A stretch of DNA of 64,000 nucleotides. It comes from Agelas oroides. Its lineage: Eukaryota; Porifera; Demospongiae; Agelasida; Agelasidae. The notes beneath the pieces were generated by a model that was not told the DNA's origin, searched no databases, and worked only from the letters and a program-made list of their open reading frames with translations. Below are positions 37,043-50,661 of this stretch, piece by piece. A program made the position numbers and the translations under genes. The stretch is taken from the NCBI GenBank assembly GCA_949130485.1, contig OX422184.1, positions 23,232,917-23,296,916 on the forward strand, written 5' to 3'. Position 1 is the stretch's first letter. Each line of letters opens with the position of its first letter.

Positions 37043-37617
37043 TTACTTTGTGCACACAGCACACACGACTTCCTTCTCTGCGTCGTATGGAGGACAGGGG
37101 ATTCCATAACCACACCTTACTTCTGTGTGGTAGAATCGAGCTCCATCTGTGTTTGCTGTACTGTCAGGAACTGACTCTGGAGATATGTCCACACATTCAA
37201 ACATTGTACGAGGATGACCATGATAGTTTGCCATGAGATATCCATAGTATTCTCGGGTCCAGGATGATGGGCAGGTAAGTCGTGCAGGAATCATCACAAC
37301 AGTTTCTCGTGTTGAAGTATAGCAGACTGCACATGGGACATTATGGTCATGGAAAGAGCGAAGTGGACCATTATCATTCCCTGTTGTCTGATATTCAGCC
37401 CCGTACAGCAATGCTCTTCCACCCTGTGACCCAGCCATGTAAGTAGAGTTCTCTGGTTGCTCTGGTAGACAGAGGTAGTTTGCTCCACCTCCACTCTCGG
37501 TATACCAACTTCCAGCTGCCCTTCCAACATACAGTAGCTCTGCTCCAGAAGTGTTAGAACACGTGGTCTTGCCCCACCTGGTGTACACCACACCACCACC
37601 AGAGGAACCTGAGGGTC

Positions 37618-37669
<52 letters not shown>

Positions 37670-38474
37670 GTGTATAATATGTGTGCATGGGGGAAGGAGT
37701 CAATAATTAAGAGCTTGGCATTCCTAGGTACAATATATAGCCATGTAGACAAATTATTGTGTATAAAAAACTGCTGTTGTGAGGTAAATAGACAACAGCT
37801 TATTTCATGCATGCAGACCACCAGTTTGTTTCCTGGATAATGGTACCTGGACAATGTTTATCATAATAGGCACTACTATACACCAAGCTCCTTTTCCCAT
37901 CGATATCATAGTAAAGTGGCATGAAATATGTCTTCTCTGGATACCTCAGGTTTCAATGCTGTATATGAATCACCTACTAGGCAGTTCTCTGGGCTGAACT
38001 TTAACAGTACGTACCTTGTGGTCCAGGTGGTCCCTGTGAGCCAGGGATACCCCTCTCCCCTGGTAATCCTGGGGCCCCATCTCGACCATCTCGTCCTGAA
38101 ACTCCATCCCGACCATCTCTCCCTTGAGGTCCTTGAACAGTGTATATGCTGGATAGGGAACAACCTTCATTGGTAGAATTTTGATTTGAGGACTGCACAC
38201 TTCTCTCCTCCCTTGGTAGAGTGCCAGCTGGGTGAAGCAAAGGTATATATACTCAACCATACTACTTCATTCAAATGCTGTAGCTGTTTGAGAATAAGTG
38301 TATTCTGCACAAGAACTAATGCTATCTGGAGACATTTTGTACACTAGCACAATGGAAGCTGTGAAACACACAGTTATTCACCCAAAAGTAGAGCATACCA
38401 GAAGCTGTATTGAGATACAAGGCAGCAAGAAATGCCACAGTTAGCATGAGGTAGCGATCCATCTTGGTAGACAT
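37043..38474 (-). CDS. Short-chain collagen gene B4, 287 aa
   Basis: Exons: 38399-38474, 38015-38227, 37043-37617; splice sites and frame are intact. One amino-acid change from B2 is seen in the C-terminal domain (STYMAGS for STYTAGS). The CA tract in intron 2 is about 31 bp (37621-37651), followed by an extended GA run. Promoter TATA at 38546-38553. Confidence 0.9.
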
Positions 38475-41400
38475 CTCCTTCAAAGTTTCCAGATCCTGAT
38501 CAGTGGTACTGTAAATCAGCTTATGTTTCTAGTGCGATTGGTTTGCTTATATAGTAGCTGGTATTGGTTCACTTATCACAGGAAGTGACTTTGTCAAATT
38601 CCAGGTGCAATCAGCAATGGCATTGAGAACAGCTATTACCATTAACTTGGTCAAATTTCCGATATACCAGCTGTCATTTCAATAACCCACCTCCATGGGG
38701 TTCCTTTTACTGGGTGATTCCTAGAACTGGGACTAGCTGTTATTATAGTAGTTTGATCACATTGGTATGGCTGCGGCCAACATGAGCGATAAGGCCAGTA
38801 TGATTCTTCTTACTATAAGTGAAGCCTTGTCATAACCAACCCACATTGGTAGTTCAATCAAATGTGCATGATTACTGCAAGCATGAGCCATAAGGCCAGT
38901 ATGATTCTTCTTACAACTGCGGACTGGTCATTTCAAGGAAACACCCACATGGTTCTAGAACTTGAAGTAGCTGCTGCTATAGTTGGTCAAATTGGTATTA
39001 TTAAGGTTAGCACAAGCGATTCGGCCGGTACAGTTTTGGCTTTGGCTATACTGCCTGTTTGCAGGCAGATCTTAAATGCTCTTTCTCTCAAGAAAAAACC
39101 TTTTGTGTACCCCATTAGTGGGAGGAGGTGGCATGATAATGTTACGTCTACAATGCACACTTTGTGTGAGCAGATTCCCTTACTGTTGCATTCAAATAGC
39201 TAGGTTCAAATGGCTAGTCCTGGAGTGGCAGATACTCAAATTTTATTACTATTTCAATACGAGGGCATCATACATTGATCAGATTAAGGTTGCCAATATA
39301 TAACAATAAGATAGCACATGCAGTTGAGAATGAAGTGAAAGAAATATTTGTTTCCACATTGTTTTGCACACTTTTGCATGCACATGTGTACTTAGCTTTT
39401 CTCCCTGAATTGAACCACACCACTCAAATGCTGGTGCCAGGCCTGCAGGTTCAGAATAGAGTGGTAGGTACTGCAATTTTACTGCCCATCAAATTTTCGC
39501 CATGAGGCAACTATGAGAATGAGGCGGCCCACATTAGAATAAGGTTGTAATGCAGTGTTTATAAACATATGAAATGATGTACTGTAATTCATGTTGCAAA
39601 TTTATAATGATCGTGGTTAAGTCAAACTGAAATCAAAACTACAATCATCTTCTGTAACCAGGCCTAGGCAACACCACAGTAGATTATAAGCATCATTTCA
39701 ATGTGTTCCCAGGCAGTGTGTGTTGTAGTAGTTGATCGGATAGTTATTCATCAAAGAGCAGACAATCCCAATCTCATTCCCAGGGGACATTTTGTTACAC
39801 CTCTGTCAAAGGAACAGGTGCATTGGTTAGCTATTGAAATGATACCTGTGCCAATTTTGGCATCACATACATCACGAATTGATCATATACTTTAAACTAG
39901 AACTATAGCTGGTAGCATGCCAATGATATTTTGGTCAAATTCGCTGACGTGTTACCTGAGCAGTACTATCTGACCAGTAACATCTGACCAGTACTGTATT
40001 GGCACCAGATGTCTTTCAATTGAACTGGCCAGATACGCTGTGAAACTGGTCAAACTTGCACAGACATGTACTATCAGCAGTACCATTAGCACCATGCAGC
40101 TGTCATTCTCCTGTACATTAATGGAACTGTGTTTGTGTGTGATCAAACTAGACGGTATGAATTATCAACGATTCTGTTTGTACCAGCTGTCATTATTATA
40201 ACTTACCCACTCAATGTTAGATGCACTAATTATACTCTGAACATAAACACAATATATTGTTTACCCTCAGCCCACCCACACTGTTCTGGCTACTGAGTAA
40301 TTCCTTGAACTTGGAATACTGCTGCTGCTGGTGGTAGTACTTTGGTCAAACTGGTTACAATGTTGCATCTATTGGAACCATAATAACACACCCACTCAGT
40401 TATTTTACTAAGTGATTCCTTGAATTTAGACAAGCTGCAATTGTTGAAATTAGTCTACAGGTTGCTAGTATCATCAGAACAATTGACAACAGGTGTCATA
40501 TAGTCCAACCATATCCTTCCACTATACTGAGTAATTCCACAAACTTGCACTAGCTGCTATAGTTAACTGTTGCTTTTTTATAGTAGGTGCAAGGTAGAGG
40601 CCGCACACCAAACAAAAAAAGAGACTCACCTCTCACAGGCCTCAGGGCCCTGACCCCAAAACTGAAACCAAGTGTACTTGCAACCAACCAACTGTACTTG
40701 CAGCCACTGTGACATTGACATTCGCCACACCCACTCATTAATGTATTTGCATTCTCATCATCTAAAAATTGAAACTACCTTCCCTGCCAAAAATGAAGAA
40801 AGGTAAGAATGGCAATTTCTAAGCCCATTTGTTAAGACCCACTGCCACCCATAACCTTTCTAATGTAGCATCTATTGGCACCGGAATAACACACCAACTC
40901 AGTTTGTTCTTTTACTAAGTGATTCCTTGAATTTAGACAAGCTGCTATTGTTCAATTTAGTCAACATGTAGTATCATCAGAACTATTGACAACAGGTGTC
41001 ATAGTTCAACCATATGCTTCCGGCACTTGAGTAATTCCACACAAACTTGCGCTAGCCGCTATATATAATGACATATAACTGGTTACAATCTAGCATCTAT
41101 TGGCACCGGCTGTCTTTTCCATAACCTACCCACATGGTTCTTTTACAAGTCAAGCTGCTATTGTTAGTAGTCAACATGCATTATCAGCAGTACAATTGAC
41201 ATTTTACTAACAATAGCCCACCCACATCCTTCCGTTACTGAGTAGTTCCATGAACTTGGACAAGCTGCTATTATCCCATTCCGTTCAAACTGTTTACAAT
41301 GTAATATCACCACTACTGTTTGCACAATCTGTAATTCCAATAACCCATGGTTCTTCATACTTGGCGATTCCTTGAAATGAACACTTCTAATGATTCTGCT

Positions 41401-42074
41401 ACTAGACAGCTTGACACGAAGCATGAAAGAATGTTACAATAGCTAATGGTGCATAATTTATGGTGAAAAGATGCTATTCATCATGTGTACTTTATAGTTT
41501 ATTAACAGCCATGAACTGCTGAATGATTACTTTGGCCATGAGTCCTGGTAATGCCACAGTATAATCAAACATCCAGGGGGGATGCATATGGTGTGCCATA
41601 ACTGAAGTGTATAGAAAGTGTTAGCTATGTATGTGACAGGCTGCTACACTGGATACCAAGCTAGATCACATAGAGTAATAATAGTTCACTGTAATTAGAA
41701 CGAAATGCGTATGTTTGTGCATGGTATTTTTGAAGGCAACCCTTCAAAAGAGGGGTTACCCCCTCTAGATCTGCCACTGATACCGCGAGGTCCCACACAC
41801 ATTCGGTATTGCCCATAGGCAAAGCCTAGAGTAGACACAAGATAACTTCCAATCATTCGGTTGAGAGCTCATTTTTAATAGTTACACATTATCCGACCGT
41901 GCGCTCCGTACCGTGTGAGGTTGGGGATGAACCGGCTCAAGCAATGCCCTATAGCTCTAGCTAGTAGCTAGTAGCGCAAGCGAGTTGGCGATCCAGTTCG
42001 CTCGTATTTCATTCATAGAAAAGACGAAGGGGAAGTTTGTATGAACCAAGCGAACCTCCCTGAATCCGCCACTG

Positions 42075-42354
42075 TGTAGAGTACCATGGCTGCTCTGTTA
42101 GACAAAGGTAGTTTGCTCCACCTCCTCTTTGAGTATAGTGACTTCCAGCTGCCCTTCCAGCATACAATAGCTGTGTTCCAGTAGTGTTGGGACATGTGGT
42201 CCTCCCCCACTTGGTGTACACCACACCACCAGTAGTGGGACCTGGAGGTCCTCTCAGTCCATTCACTCCCCTCTCTCTTTTCTGACCCTTGATACCAGCA
42301 AATCCCTCTGGACCTTGACCACCAGTTTGATCCTGAATGTCCTGCTGTCCTCTA
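42075..42354 (-). pseudogene. Collagen A' relic, U4
   Basis: A 280-bp remnant with the same limits, hAT-like tail and CTA junction. No difference in the encoded fragment from U1. Confidence 0.85.
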
Positions 42355-43068
42355 GTATGGTATTGCCGACATACTTCCACATCCTACCAGTCATTAGCTG
42401 TACCTGTGTACGTTTACTGTTCCATTTAATAATCCATTCAAACTTTACATTCCATATTCTAGTCCATGTGATTAGAGACACATCCCTGTCTACACTGAGT
42501 TATGTTGGTACTGTAACAGTGGTATTTGAATCACACAGTGTATAGTTTACACTACTGCACATGCTAGTTGCAGTTGACATTTTGTTCCTCAGTCAACACT
42601 GCATGTACAACGTCAGCCTTCTTCAAGGCAGCTGTGCTTTCAATGGTGGGCTTGAAAATAAAGCTGATCAAGTTATCAACAAGGAAAATGAGGTTTCATT
42701 TTTTTCCAAGTGACAAGTATCAACCAAGAGTTTGCTGTCGCATTTGCATGCACATCATAAAATCAGAAAAATGAGCATTTTCATTTTGCGTTAAAGCATA
42801 TAGCCAGGTAAGTACCCATCCAAGAATAATACCTGTTTTATAACTTATCAAGTGGCTACTTCACTATAATTTTGTCACATGTGAAGATTTTCCTAGACAC
42901 AGCACAACACTGCCTGTTTCTGTTTCAAAAACCAGCAAATACAAGAATGCAATATCAAACAACTACGCCTACATTGTCCATTAGCAGCAAGTATTGAATG
43001 CTTAGCACATAATACCTGGTACTACCTAGCTACACAGCTTAGCTTATTACTAACAAGTTCAAGTCATT

Positions 43069-43643
43069 TTACTTTGTGCACACAGCACACACGACTTCCT
43101 TCTCTGCGTCGTATGGAGGACAGGGGATTCCATAACCACACCTTACTTCTGTGTGGTAGAATCGAGCTCCATCTGTGTTTGCTGTACTGTCAGGAACTGA
43201 CTCTGGAGATATGTCCACACATTCAAACATTGTACGAGGATGACCATGATAGTTTGCCATGAGATATCCATAGTATTCTCGGGTCCAGGATGATGGGCAG
43301 GTAAGTCGTGCAGGAATCATCACAATAGTTTCTCGTGTTGAAGTATAGCAGACTGCACATGGGACATTATGGTCATGGAAAGAGCGAAGTGGACCATTAT
43401 CATTCCCTGTTGTCTGATATTCAGCCCCGTACAGCAATGCTCTTCCACCCTGTGACCCAGCCGTGTAAGTAGAGTTCTCTGGTTGCTCTGGTAGACAGAG
43501 GTAGTTTGCTCCACCTCCACTCTCGGTATACCAACTTCCAGCTGCCCTTCCAACATACAGTAGCTCTGCTCCAGAAGTGTTAGAACACGTGGTCTTGCCC
43601 CACCTGGTGTACACCACACCACCACCAGAGGAACCTGAGGGTC

Positions 43644-43688
<45 letters not shown>

Positions 43689-44500
43689 AAGAGAGGTGTA
43701 TAATATGGCTGCATGGGGGAAGGAGTCAATAATTAAGAACTTGGCATTCCTAGGTACAATATATAGCCATGTAGACAAATTATTGTGTATAAAAAACTGC
43801 TGTTGTGAGGTAAATAGACAACAGCTTATTTCATGCATGCAGACCACCAGTTTGTTTCCTGGATAATGGTACCTGGACAATGTTTATCATAATAGGCACT
43901 ACTATACACCAAGCTCCTTTTCCCATCGATATCATAGTAAAGTGGCATGAAATATGTCTTCTCTGGATACCTCAGGTTTCAATGCTGTATATGAATCACC
44001 TACTAGGCAGTTCTCTGGGCTGAACTTTAACAGTACGTACCTTGTGGTCCAGGTGGTCCCTGTGAGCCAGGGATACCCCTCTCTCCTGGTAATCCTGGGG
44101 CCCCATCCCGACCATCTCGTCCTGAAACTCCATCCCGACCATCTCTCCCTTGAGGTCCTTGAACAGTGTATATGCTGGATAGGGAACAACCTTCATTGGT
44201 AGAATTTTGATTTGAGGACTGCACACTTCTCTCCTCCCTTGGTAGAGTGCCAGCTGGGTGAAGCAAAGGTATATATACTCAACCATACTACTTCATTCAA
44301 ATGCTGTAGCTATTTGAGAATAAGTGTATTCTGCACAAGAACTAATGCTATCTGGAGAAATTTTGTACACTAGCACATTGGAAGCTGTGAAACACACAGT
44401 TGTTCACCCAAAAGTAGAGCATACCAGAAGCTGTATTGAGATACAAGGCAGCAAGAAATGCCACAGTTAGCATGAGGTAGCGATCCATCTTGGTAGACAT
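43069..44500 (-). CDS. Short-chain collagen gene B5, 287 aa
   Basis: Exons: 44425-44500, 44041-44253, 43069-43643; frame and splice sites are intact. One conservative change (TRETIVMIP for TRETVVMIP). In exon 2 a synonymous change in the GLPGERG segment is shared with B6 only. CA tract 43646-43680. Confidence 0.9.
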
Positions 44501-47500
44501 CTCCTTCAAAGTTTCCAAATCCTGATCGGTGGTACTGTAAATCAGCTTATGTTTCTAGTGCGATTGGTTTGCTTATATAGTAGCTGGTATTGGTTCACTT
44601 ATCACAGGAAGTGACTTTGTCAAATTCCAGGTGCAATCAGCAATGGCATTGAGAACAGCTATTACCATTAACTTGGTCAAATTTCCGATATGCCAGCTGT
44701 CATTTCAATAACCCACCTCCATGGGGTTCCTTTTACTGGGTGATTCCTAGAACTGGGACCAGCTGTTATTATAGTAGTTTGATCACATTGGTATGTTTGC
44801 GGCCAACATGAGCGATAAGGCTGCAGGTATGATTCCTCCTACTACAAGTGAAGCCTTGTCATAACCCACCAACATAGTGTTATTATGGTAGTTTGATCAC
44901 ATTGGTATGGTTGCGGCCAACATGAGCGATAAGGCTGCAGGCATGATTCCTCCTACTATAAGTGAAGCCTTGTCATAACCCACCAACATAGTGTTATTAT
45001 GGTAGTTCAATCAAATGTGCATGATTACTGCAAGCATGAGCAATAAGGCCAGTATGATTCCTCTTACAAGTGCGGACTGGTCATTTCAAGGATACACCCA
45101 CATGGTTCTAGAACTTGAAGTAGCTGCTACTATAGTTGGTCAAATTGGTATTATTAAGGTCAGCACAAGCGATACGGCCGGTACAGTTTTGGCTTTGGCT
45201 GTACTGCCTGTTTGCAGGCAGATCTTAAATGCTCTTTCTCTCAAGAAAAAACCTTTTGTGTACCCCATTAGTGGGAGGGGGTGGCATGATAATGTTGCGT
45301 CTACATGCACACTTTGTGTGAGAAGATTCCCTTACTGTTGCACTCACTCAAATAGCTAGGTTCAAATGGCTAGTCCTGGAGTGGCAGATACTCAAATTTT
45401 ATTACCATTTCAATACGAGGGCATCATACATTGATCAGATTAAGGTTGCCAATATATAACAATAAGATAGCACATGCAGTTGAGAATGAAGTGAAAGAAA
45501 TATTTGTTTCCTCATCTGGTTTTGCACACTTTTGCATGCACATGTGTACTTAGCTTTTCTCCCTGAATTGAACCACACCACTCAAATGCTGGTGCCAGGC
45601 CTGCAGGTTCAGAATAGAGTGGTAGGTACTGCAATTTTACTGCCCATCAAATTTTCGCCATGAGGCAATTATCAGAATGAGGCAGCCCACATTAGAATAA
45701 GGTTGTAATGCAGTGTTTATAAATATATGAAATGATGTACTGTAATTCATGTTGCAAATTTATAATGATCATGGTTAAGTCAAACTGAAATCAAAACTAC
45801 AATGATCTTCTGTAACCAGGCCTAGGCAACACCACAGTAGATTATAAGCATCATTTCAATGTGTTCCCAGGCAGTGTGTGTTGTAGTAGTTGATCGGATA
45901 GTTATTCATCAAAGAGCAGACAATCCCAATCTCATTCCCAGGGGACATTTTAGTACACCTCTGTCAAAGGAACAGGTGCATGGGTTAGCTATTGAAATGA
46001 TACCTGTGCCAATTTTGGCATCACATACATCACGAATTGATCATATACTTTAAACTAGAACTATAGCTGGTAGCATGCCAATGATATTTTGGTCAAATTC
46101 GCTGACGTGTTACCTGAGCAGTACTATCTTACCAGTAACATCTGACCAGTACTGTATTGGCACCAGATGTCTTTCAATTGAACTGGCCAGATACGCTGTG
46201 AAACTGGTCAAACTTGCACAGACATGTACTATCAGCAGTACCATTAGCACCATGCAGCTGTCATTCTCCTGTACATTAATGGAACTGTGTTTGTGTGTGA
46301 TCAAATTAGCCGGTATGAATTATCAACGATTCTGTTTGTACCAGCTGTCATTATTATAACTTACCCACTCAATGTAATGTATATTAGATGCACTAATTAT
46401 ACTCTGAACATAAACACAATATATTGTTTACCCTCGGCCCACCCACACTGTTCTGGCTACTGAGTAATTCCTTGAACTTGGAATACTGCTGCTGCTGGTG
46501 GTGGTACTTTGGTCAAACTGGTTACAATGATGCATCTATTGGAACCATAATAACACACCCACTCAGTTCTTTTACTAAGTGATTCCTTGAAATTAGTCTA
46601 CAGGTTGCTAGTATCATCAGAACAATTGACAACAGGTGTCATATAGTCCAACCATATCCTTCCACTACTGAGTAATTCCACAAACTTGCACTAGCTGCTA
46701 TAGTTAACTGTTGCTTTTTTATAGTAGGTGCAAGGTAGAGGCTGCACACCAAACAAAAAAAAAAGACTCACCTCTCACAGGCCTCAAGGCCCTGACCCCA
46801 AAACTGAAACCAAGTGTACTTGCAACCAACCAACTGTACTTGCAGCCACTGTGACATTGACCTTCGCCACACCCACTCATTAATGTATTTGCATTCTCAG
46901 CATCTAAAAATTGAAACTACCTTCCCTGCCAAAAATGAAGAAAGGTAAGAATGGCAATTTCTAAGCCCATTTGTTAAGACCCACTGCCACCCATAACCTT
47001 TCTAATGTAGCATCTATTGGCACCGGAATAACACACCAACTCAGTTTGTTCTTTTACTAAGTGATTCCTTGAATTTAGACAAGCTGCTATTGTTCAATTT
47101 AGTCAACATGTAGTATCATCAGAACTATTGACAACAGGTGTCATAGTTCAACCATATCTTTCCGGCACTTGAGTAATTCCACACAAACTTGCGCTAGCCG
47201 CTATATATAATGACATATAACTGGTTACAATCTAGCATCTATTGGCACCGGCTGTCTTTTCCATAACCTACCCACATGGTTCTTTTACAAGTCAAGCTGC
47301 TATTGTTAGTAGTCAACATGCATTATCAGCAGTACAATTGACATTTTACTAACAATAGCCCACCCACATCCTTCCGTTACTGAGTAGTTCCATGAACTTG
47401 GACAAGCTGCTATTATCCCATTCCGTTCAAACTGTTTACAATGTAATATCACCACTACTGTCTGCACAATCTGTAATTCCAATAACCCATGGTTCTTCAT

Positions 47501-48216
47501 ACTTGGCGATTCCTTGAAATGAACACTTCTAATGATTCTGCTACTAGACAGCTTGACACGAAGCATGAAAGAATGTTACAATAGCTAATGGTGCATAATT
47601 TATGGTGAAAAGATGCTATTCATCATGTGTACTTTATAGTTTATTAACAGCCATGAACTGCTGAATGATTACTTTGGCCATGAGTCCTGGTAATGCCACA
47701 GTATAATCAAACATCCAGGGGGGATGCATATGGTGTGCCATAACTGAAGTGTATAGAAAGTGTTAGCTATGTATGTGACAGGCTGCTACACTGGATACCA
47801 AGCTAGATCACATAGAGTAATAATAGTTCACTGTAATTAGAACGAAATGCGTATGTTTGTGCATAGTATTTTTGAAGGCAACCCTTCAAAAGAGGGGTTA
47901 CCCCCTCTAGATCTGCCACTGATACCGTGAGGCCCCACACACATTCGATATTGCCCATAGGCAAAGCCTAGAGTAGACACAAGATAACTTCCAATCATTC
48001 GGTTGAGAGCTCATTTTTAATAGTTACACATTATCCGACCGTGCGCTCCGTACCGTGCGAGGTTGGGGATGAGCCGGCTCAAGCAATGCCCTATAGCTCT
48101 AGCTAGTAGCTAGTAGCGCAAGCGAGTTGGCGATCCAGTTCGCTCGTATTTCATTCGTAGAAAAGACGAAGGGGAAGTTTGTATGAACCAAGCGAACCTC
48201 CCTGAATCCGCCACTG

Positions 48217-48496
48217 TGTAGAGTACCATGGCTGCTCTGTTAGACAAAGGTAGTTTGCTCCACCTCCTCTTTGAGTATAGTGACTTCCAGCTGCCCTTCC
48301 AGCATACAATAGCTGTGTTCCAGTAGTGTTGGGACATGTGGTCCTCCCCCACTTGGTGTACACCACACCACCAGTAGTGGGACCTGGAGGTCCTCTCAGT
48401 CCATTCACTCCCCTCTCTCTTTTCTGACCCTTGATACCAGCAAATCCCTCTGGACCTTGACCACCAGTTTGATCCTGAATGTCCTGCTGTCCTCTA
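48217..48496 (-). pseudogene. Collagen A' relic, U5
   Basis: A 280-bp remnant with unchanged ends and encoded fragment. Its nearest downstream sequence differs slightly, so the foreign tail after WRIQGGS varies. Confidence 0.85.
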
Positions 48497-49210
48497 GTAT
48501 GGTATTGCCGACATACTTCCACATCCTACCAGTCATTAGCTGTACCTGTGTACGTTTACTGTTCCATTTAATAATCCATTCAACCTTTACATTCCATATT
48601 CTAGTCCATGTGATTAGAGACACATCCCTGTCTACACTGAGTTATGTTGGTACGGTAACAGTGGTATTTGAATCACACAGTGTATAGTTTACACTACTGC
48701 ACATGCTAGTTGCAGTTGACATTTTGTTCCTCAGTCAACACTGCATGTACAACGTCATCCTTCTTCAAGGCAGCTGTGCTTTCAATGGTGGGCTTGAAAA
48801 TAAAGCTGATCACGTTATCAACAAGGAAAATGAGGTTTCATTTTTTTCCAAGTGACAAGTATCAACCAAGAGTTTGCTGTCGCATTTGCATGCACATCAT
48901 AAAATCAGAAAAATGAGCATTTTCATTTTGCGTTAAAGCATATAGCCAGGTAAGTACCCATCCAAGAATAATACCTGTTTTATAACTTATCAAGTGGCTA
49001 CTTCACTATAATTTTGTCACATGTGAAGATTTTCCTAGACACAGCACAACACTGCCTGTTTCTGTTTCAAAAACCAGCAAATACAAGAATGCAATATCAA
49101 ACAACTACGCCTACATTGTCCATTAGCAGCAAGTATTGAATGCTTAGCACATAATACCTGGTACTACCTAGCTACACAGCTTAGCTTATTACTAACAAGT
49201 TCAAGTCATT

Positions 49211-49785
49211 TTACTTTGTGCACACAGCACACACGACTTCCTTCTCTGCGTCGTATGGAGGACAGGGGATTCCATAACCACACCTTACTTCTGTGTGGTA
49301 GAATCGAGCTCCATCTGTGTTTGCTGTACTGTCAGGAACTGACTCTGGAGATATGTCCACACATTCAAACATTGTACGAGGATGACCATGATAGTTTGCC
49401 ATGAGATATCCATAGTATTCTCGGGTCCAGGATGATGGGCAGGTAAGTCGTGCAGGAATCATCACAACAGTTTCTCGTGTTGAAGTATAGCAGACTGCAC
49501 ATGGGACATTATGGTCATGGAAAGAGCGAAGTGGACCATTATCATTCCCTGTTGTCTGATATTCAGCCCCGTACAGCAATGCTCTTCCACCCTGTGACCC
49601 AGCCGTGTAAGTAGAGTTCTCTGGTTGCTCTGGTAGACAGAGGTAGTTTGCTCCACCTCCACTCTCGGTATACCAACTTCCAGCTGCCCTTCCAACATAC
49701 AGTAGTTCTGCTCCAGAAGTGTTAGAACACGTGGTCTTGCCCCACCTGGTGTACACCACACCACCACCAGAGGAACCTGAGGGTC

Positions 49786-49848
<63 letters not shown>

Positions 49849-50661
49849 AAGAGGTGTATAATATGTGTGCATGGGGGAAGGAGTCAATAATTAAGAGCTT
49901 GGCATTCCTAGGTACAATATATAGCCATGTAGACAAATAATTATTGTGTATAAAAAACTGCTGTTGTGAGGTAAATAGACAACAGCTTATTTCATGCATG
50001 CAGACCACCAGTTTGTTTCCTGGATAATGGTACCTGGACAATGTTTATCATAATAGGCACTACTATACACCAAGCTCCTTTTCCCATCGATATCATAGTA
50101 AAGTGGCATGAAATATGTCTTCTCTGGATACCTCAGGTTTCAATGCTGTATATGAATCACCTACTAGGCAGTTCTCTGGGCTGAACTTTAACAGTACGTA
50201 CCTTGTGGTCCAGGTGGTCCCTGTGAGCCAGGGATACCCCTCTCTCCTGGTAATCCTGGGGCCCCATCCCGACCATCTCGTCCTGAAACTCCATCCCGAC
50301 CATCTCTCCCTTGAGGTCCTTGAACAGTGTATATGCTGGATAGGGAACAACCTTCATTGGTAGAATTTTGATTTGAGGACTGCACACTTCTCTCCTCCCT
50401 TGGTAGAGTGCCAGCTGGGTGAAGCAAAGGTATATATACTCAACCATACTACTTCATTCAAATGCTGTAGCTATTTGAGAATAAGTGTATTCTGCACAAG
50501 AACTAATGCTATCTGGAGAAATTTTGTACACTAGCACAATGGAAGCTGTGAAACACACAGTTGTTCACCCAAAAGTAGAGCATACCATAAGCTGTATTGA
50601 GATACAAGGCAGCAAGAAATGCCACAGTTAGCATGAGGTAGCGATCCATCTTGGTAGACAT
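49211..50661 (-). CDS. Short-chain collagen gene B6, 287 aa
   Basis: Exons: 50586-50661, 50202-50414, 49211-49785; frame intact. Ser25, at the end of the signal peptide and next to the exon 1 donor, is Tyr here; this could shift signal cleavage but the splice donor is unchanged. It has the longest CA tract of the young copies (about 49 bp, 49788-49836). The C-terminal domain is as in B2. Confidence 0.9.

Larger units (their letters stand above)
32579..39104. repeat. Tandem unit U3 (6526 bp, carries an extra transposon)
   Basis: Order: spacer 32579-34557, hAT-type insertion 34560-35062, spacer resumes, hAT-like ends to 36048, A' relic 36049-36328, spacer, gene B4 37043-38474, and spacer with a single 114-bp monomer. 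Without the insertion the unit is ~6.0 kb. Its spacer shares several private variants with U5 (for example TCTTACCAGTAAC at ~33448 and ~46127). Confidence 0.9.
39105..45257. repeat. Tandem unit U4 (6153 bp)
   Basis: Spacer 39105-41440, hAT-like ends to 42074, A' relic 42075-42354, spacer, gene B5 43069-44500, and spacer with the doubled 114-bp monomer. Its start shares indels with U7 (TCTACAATGCACAC and GTTGCATTCAAATAG), so U4 and U7 are close relatives though not neighbours. Confidence 0.9.
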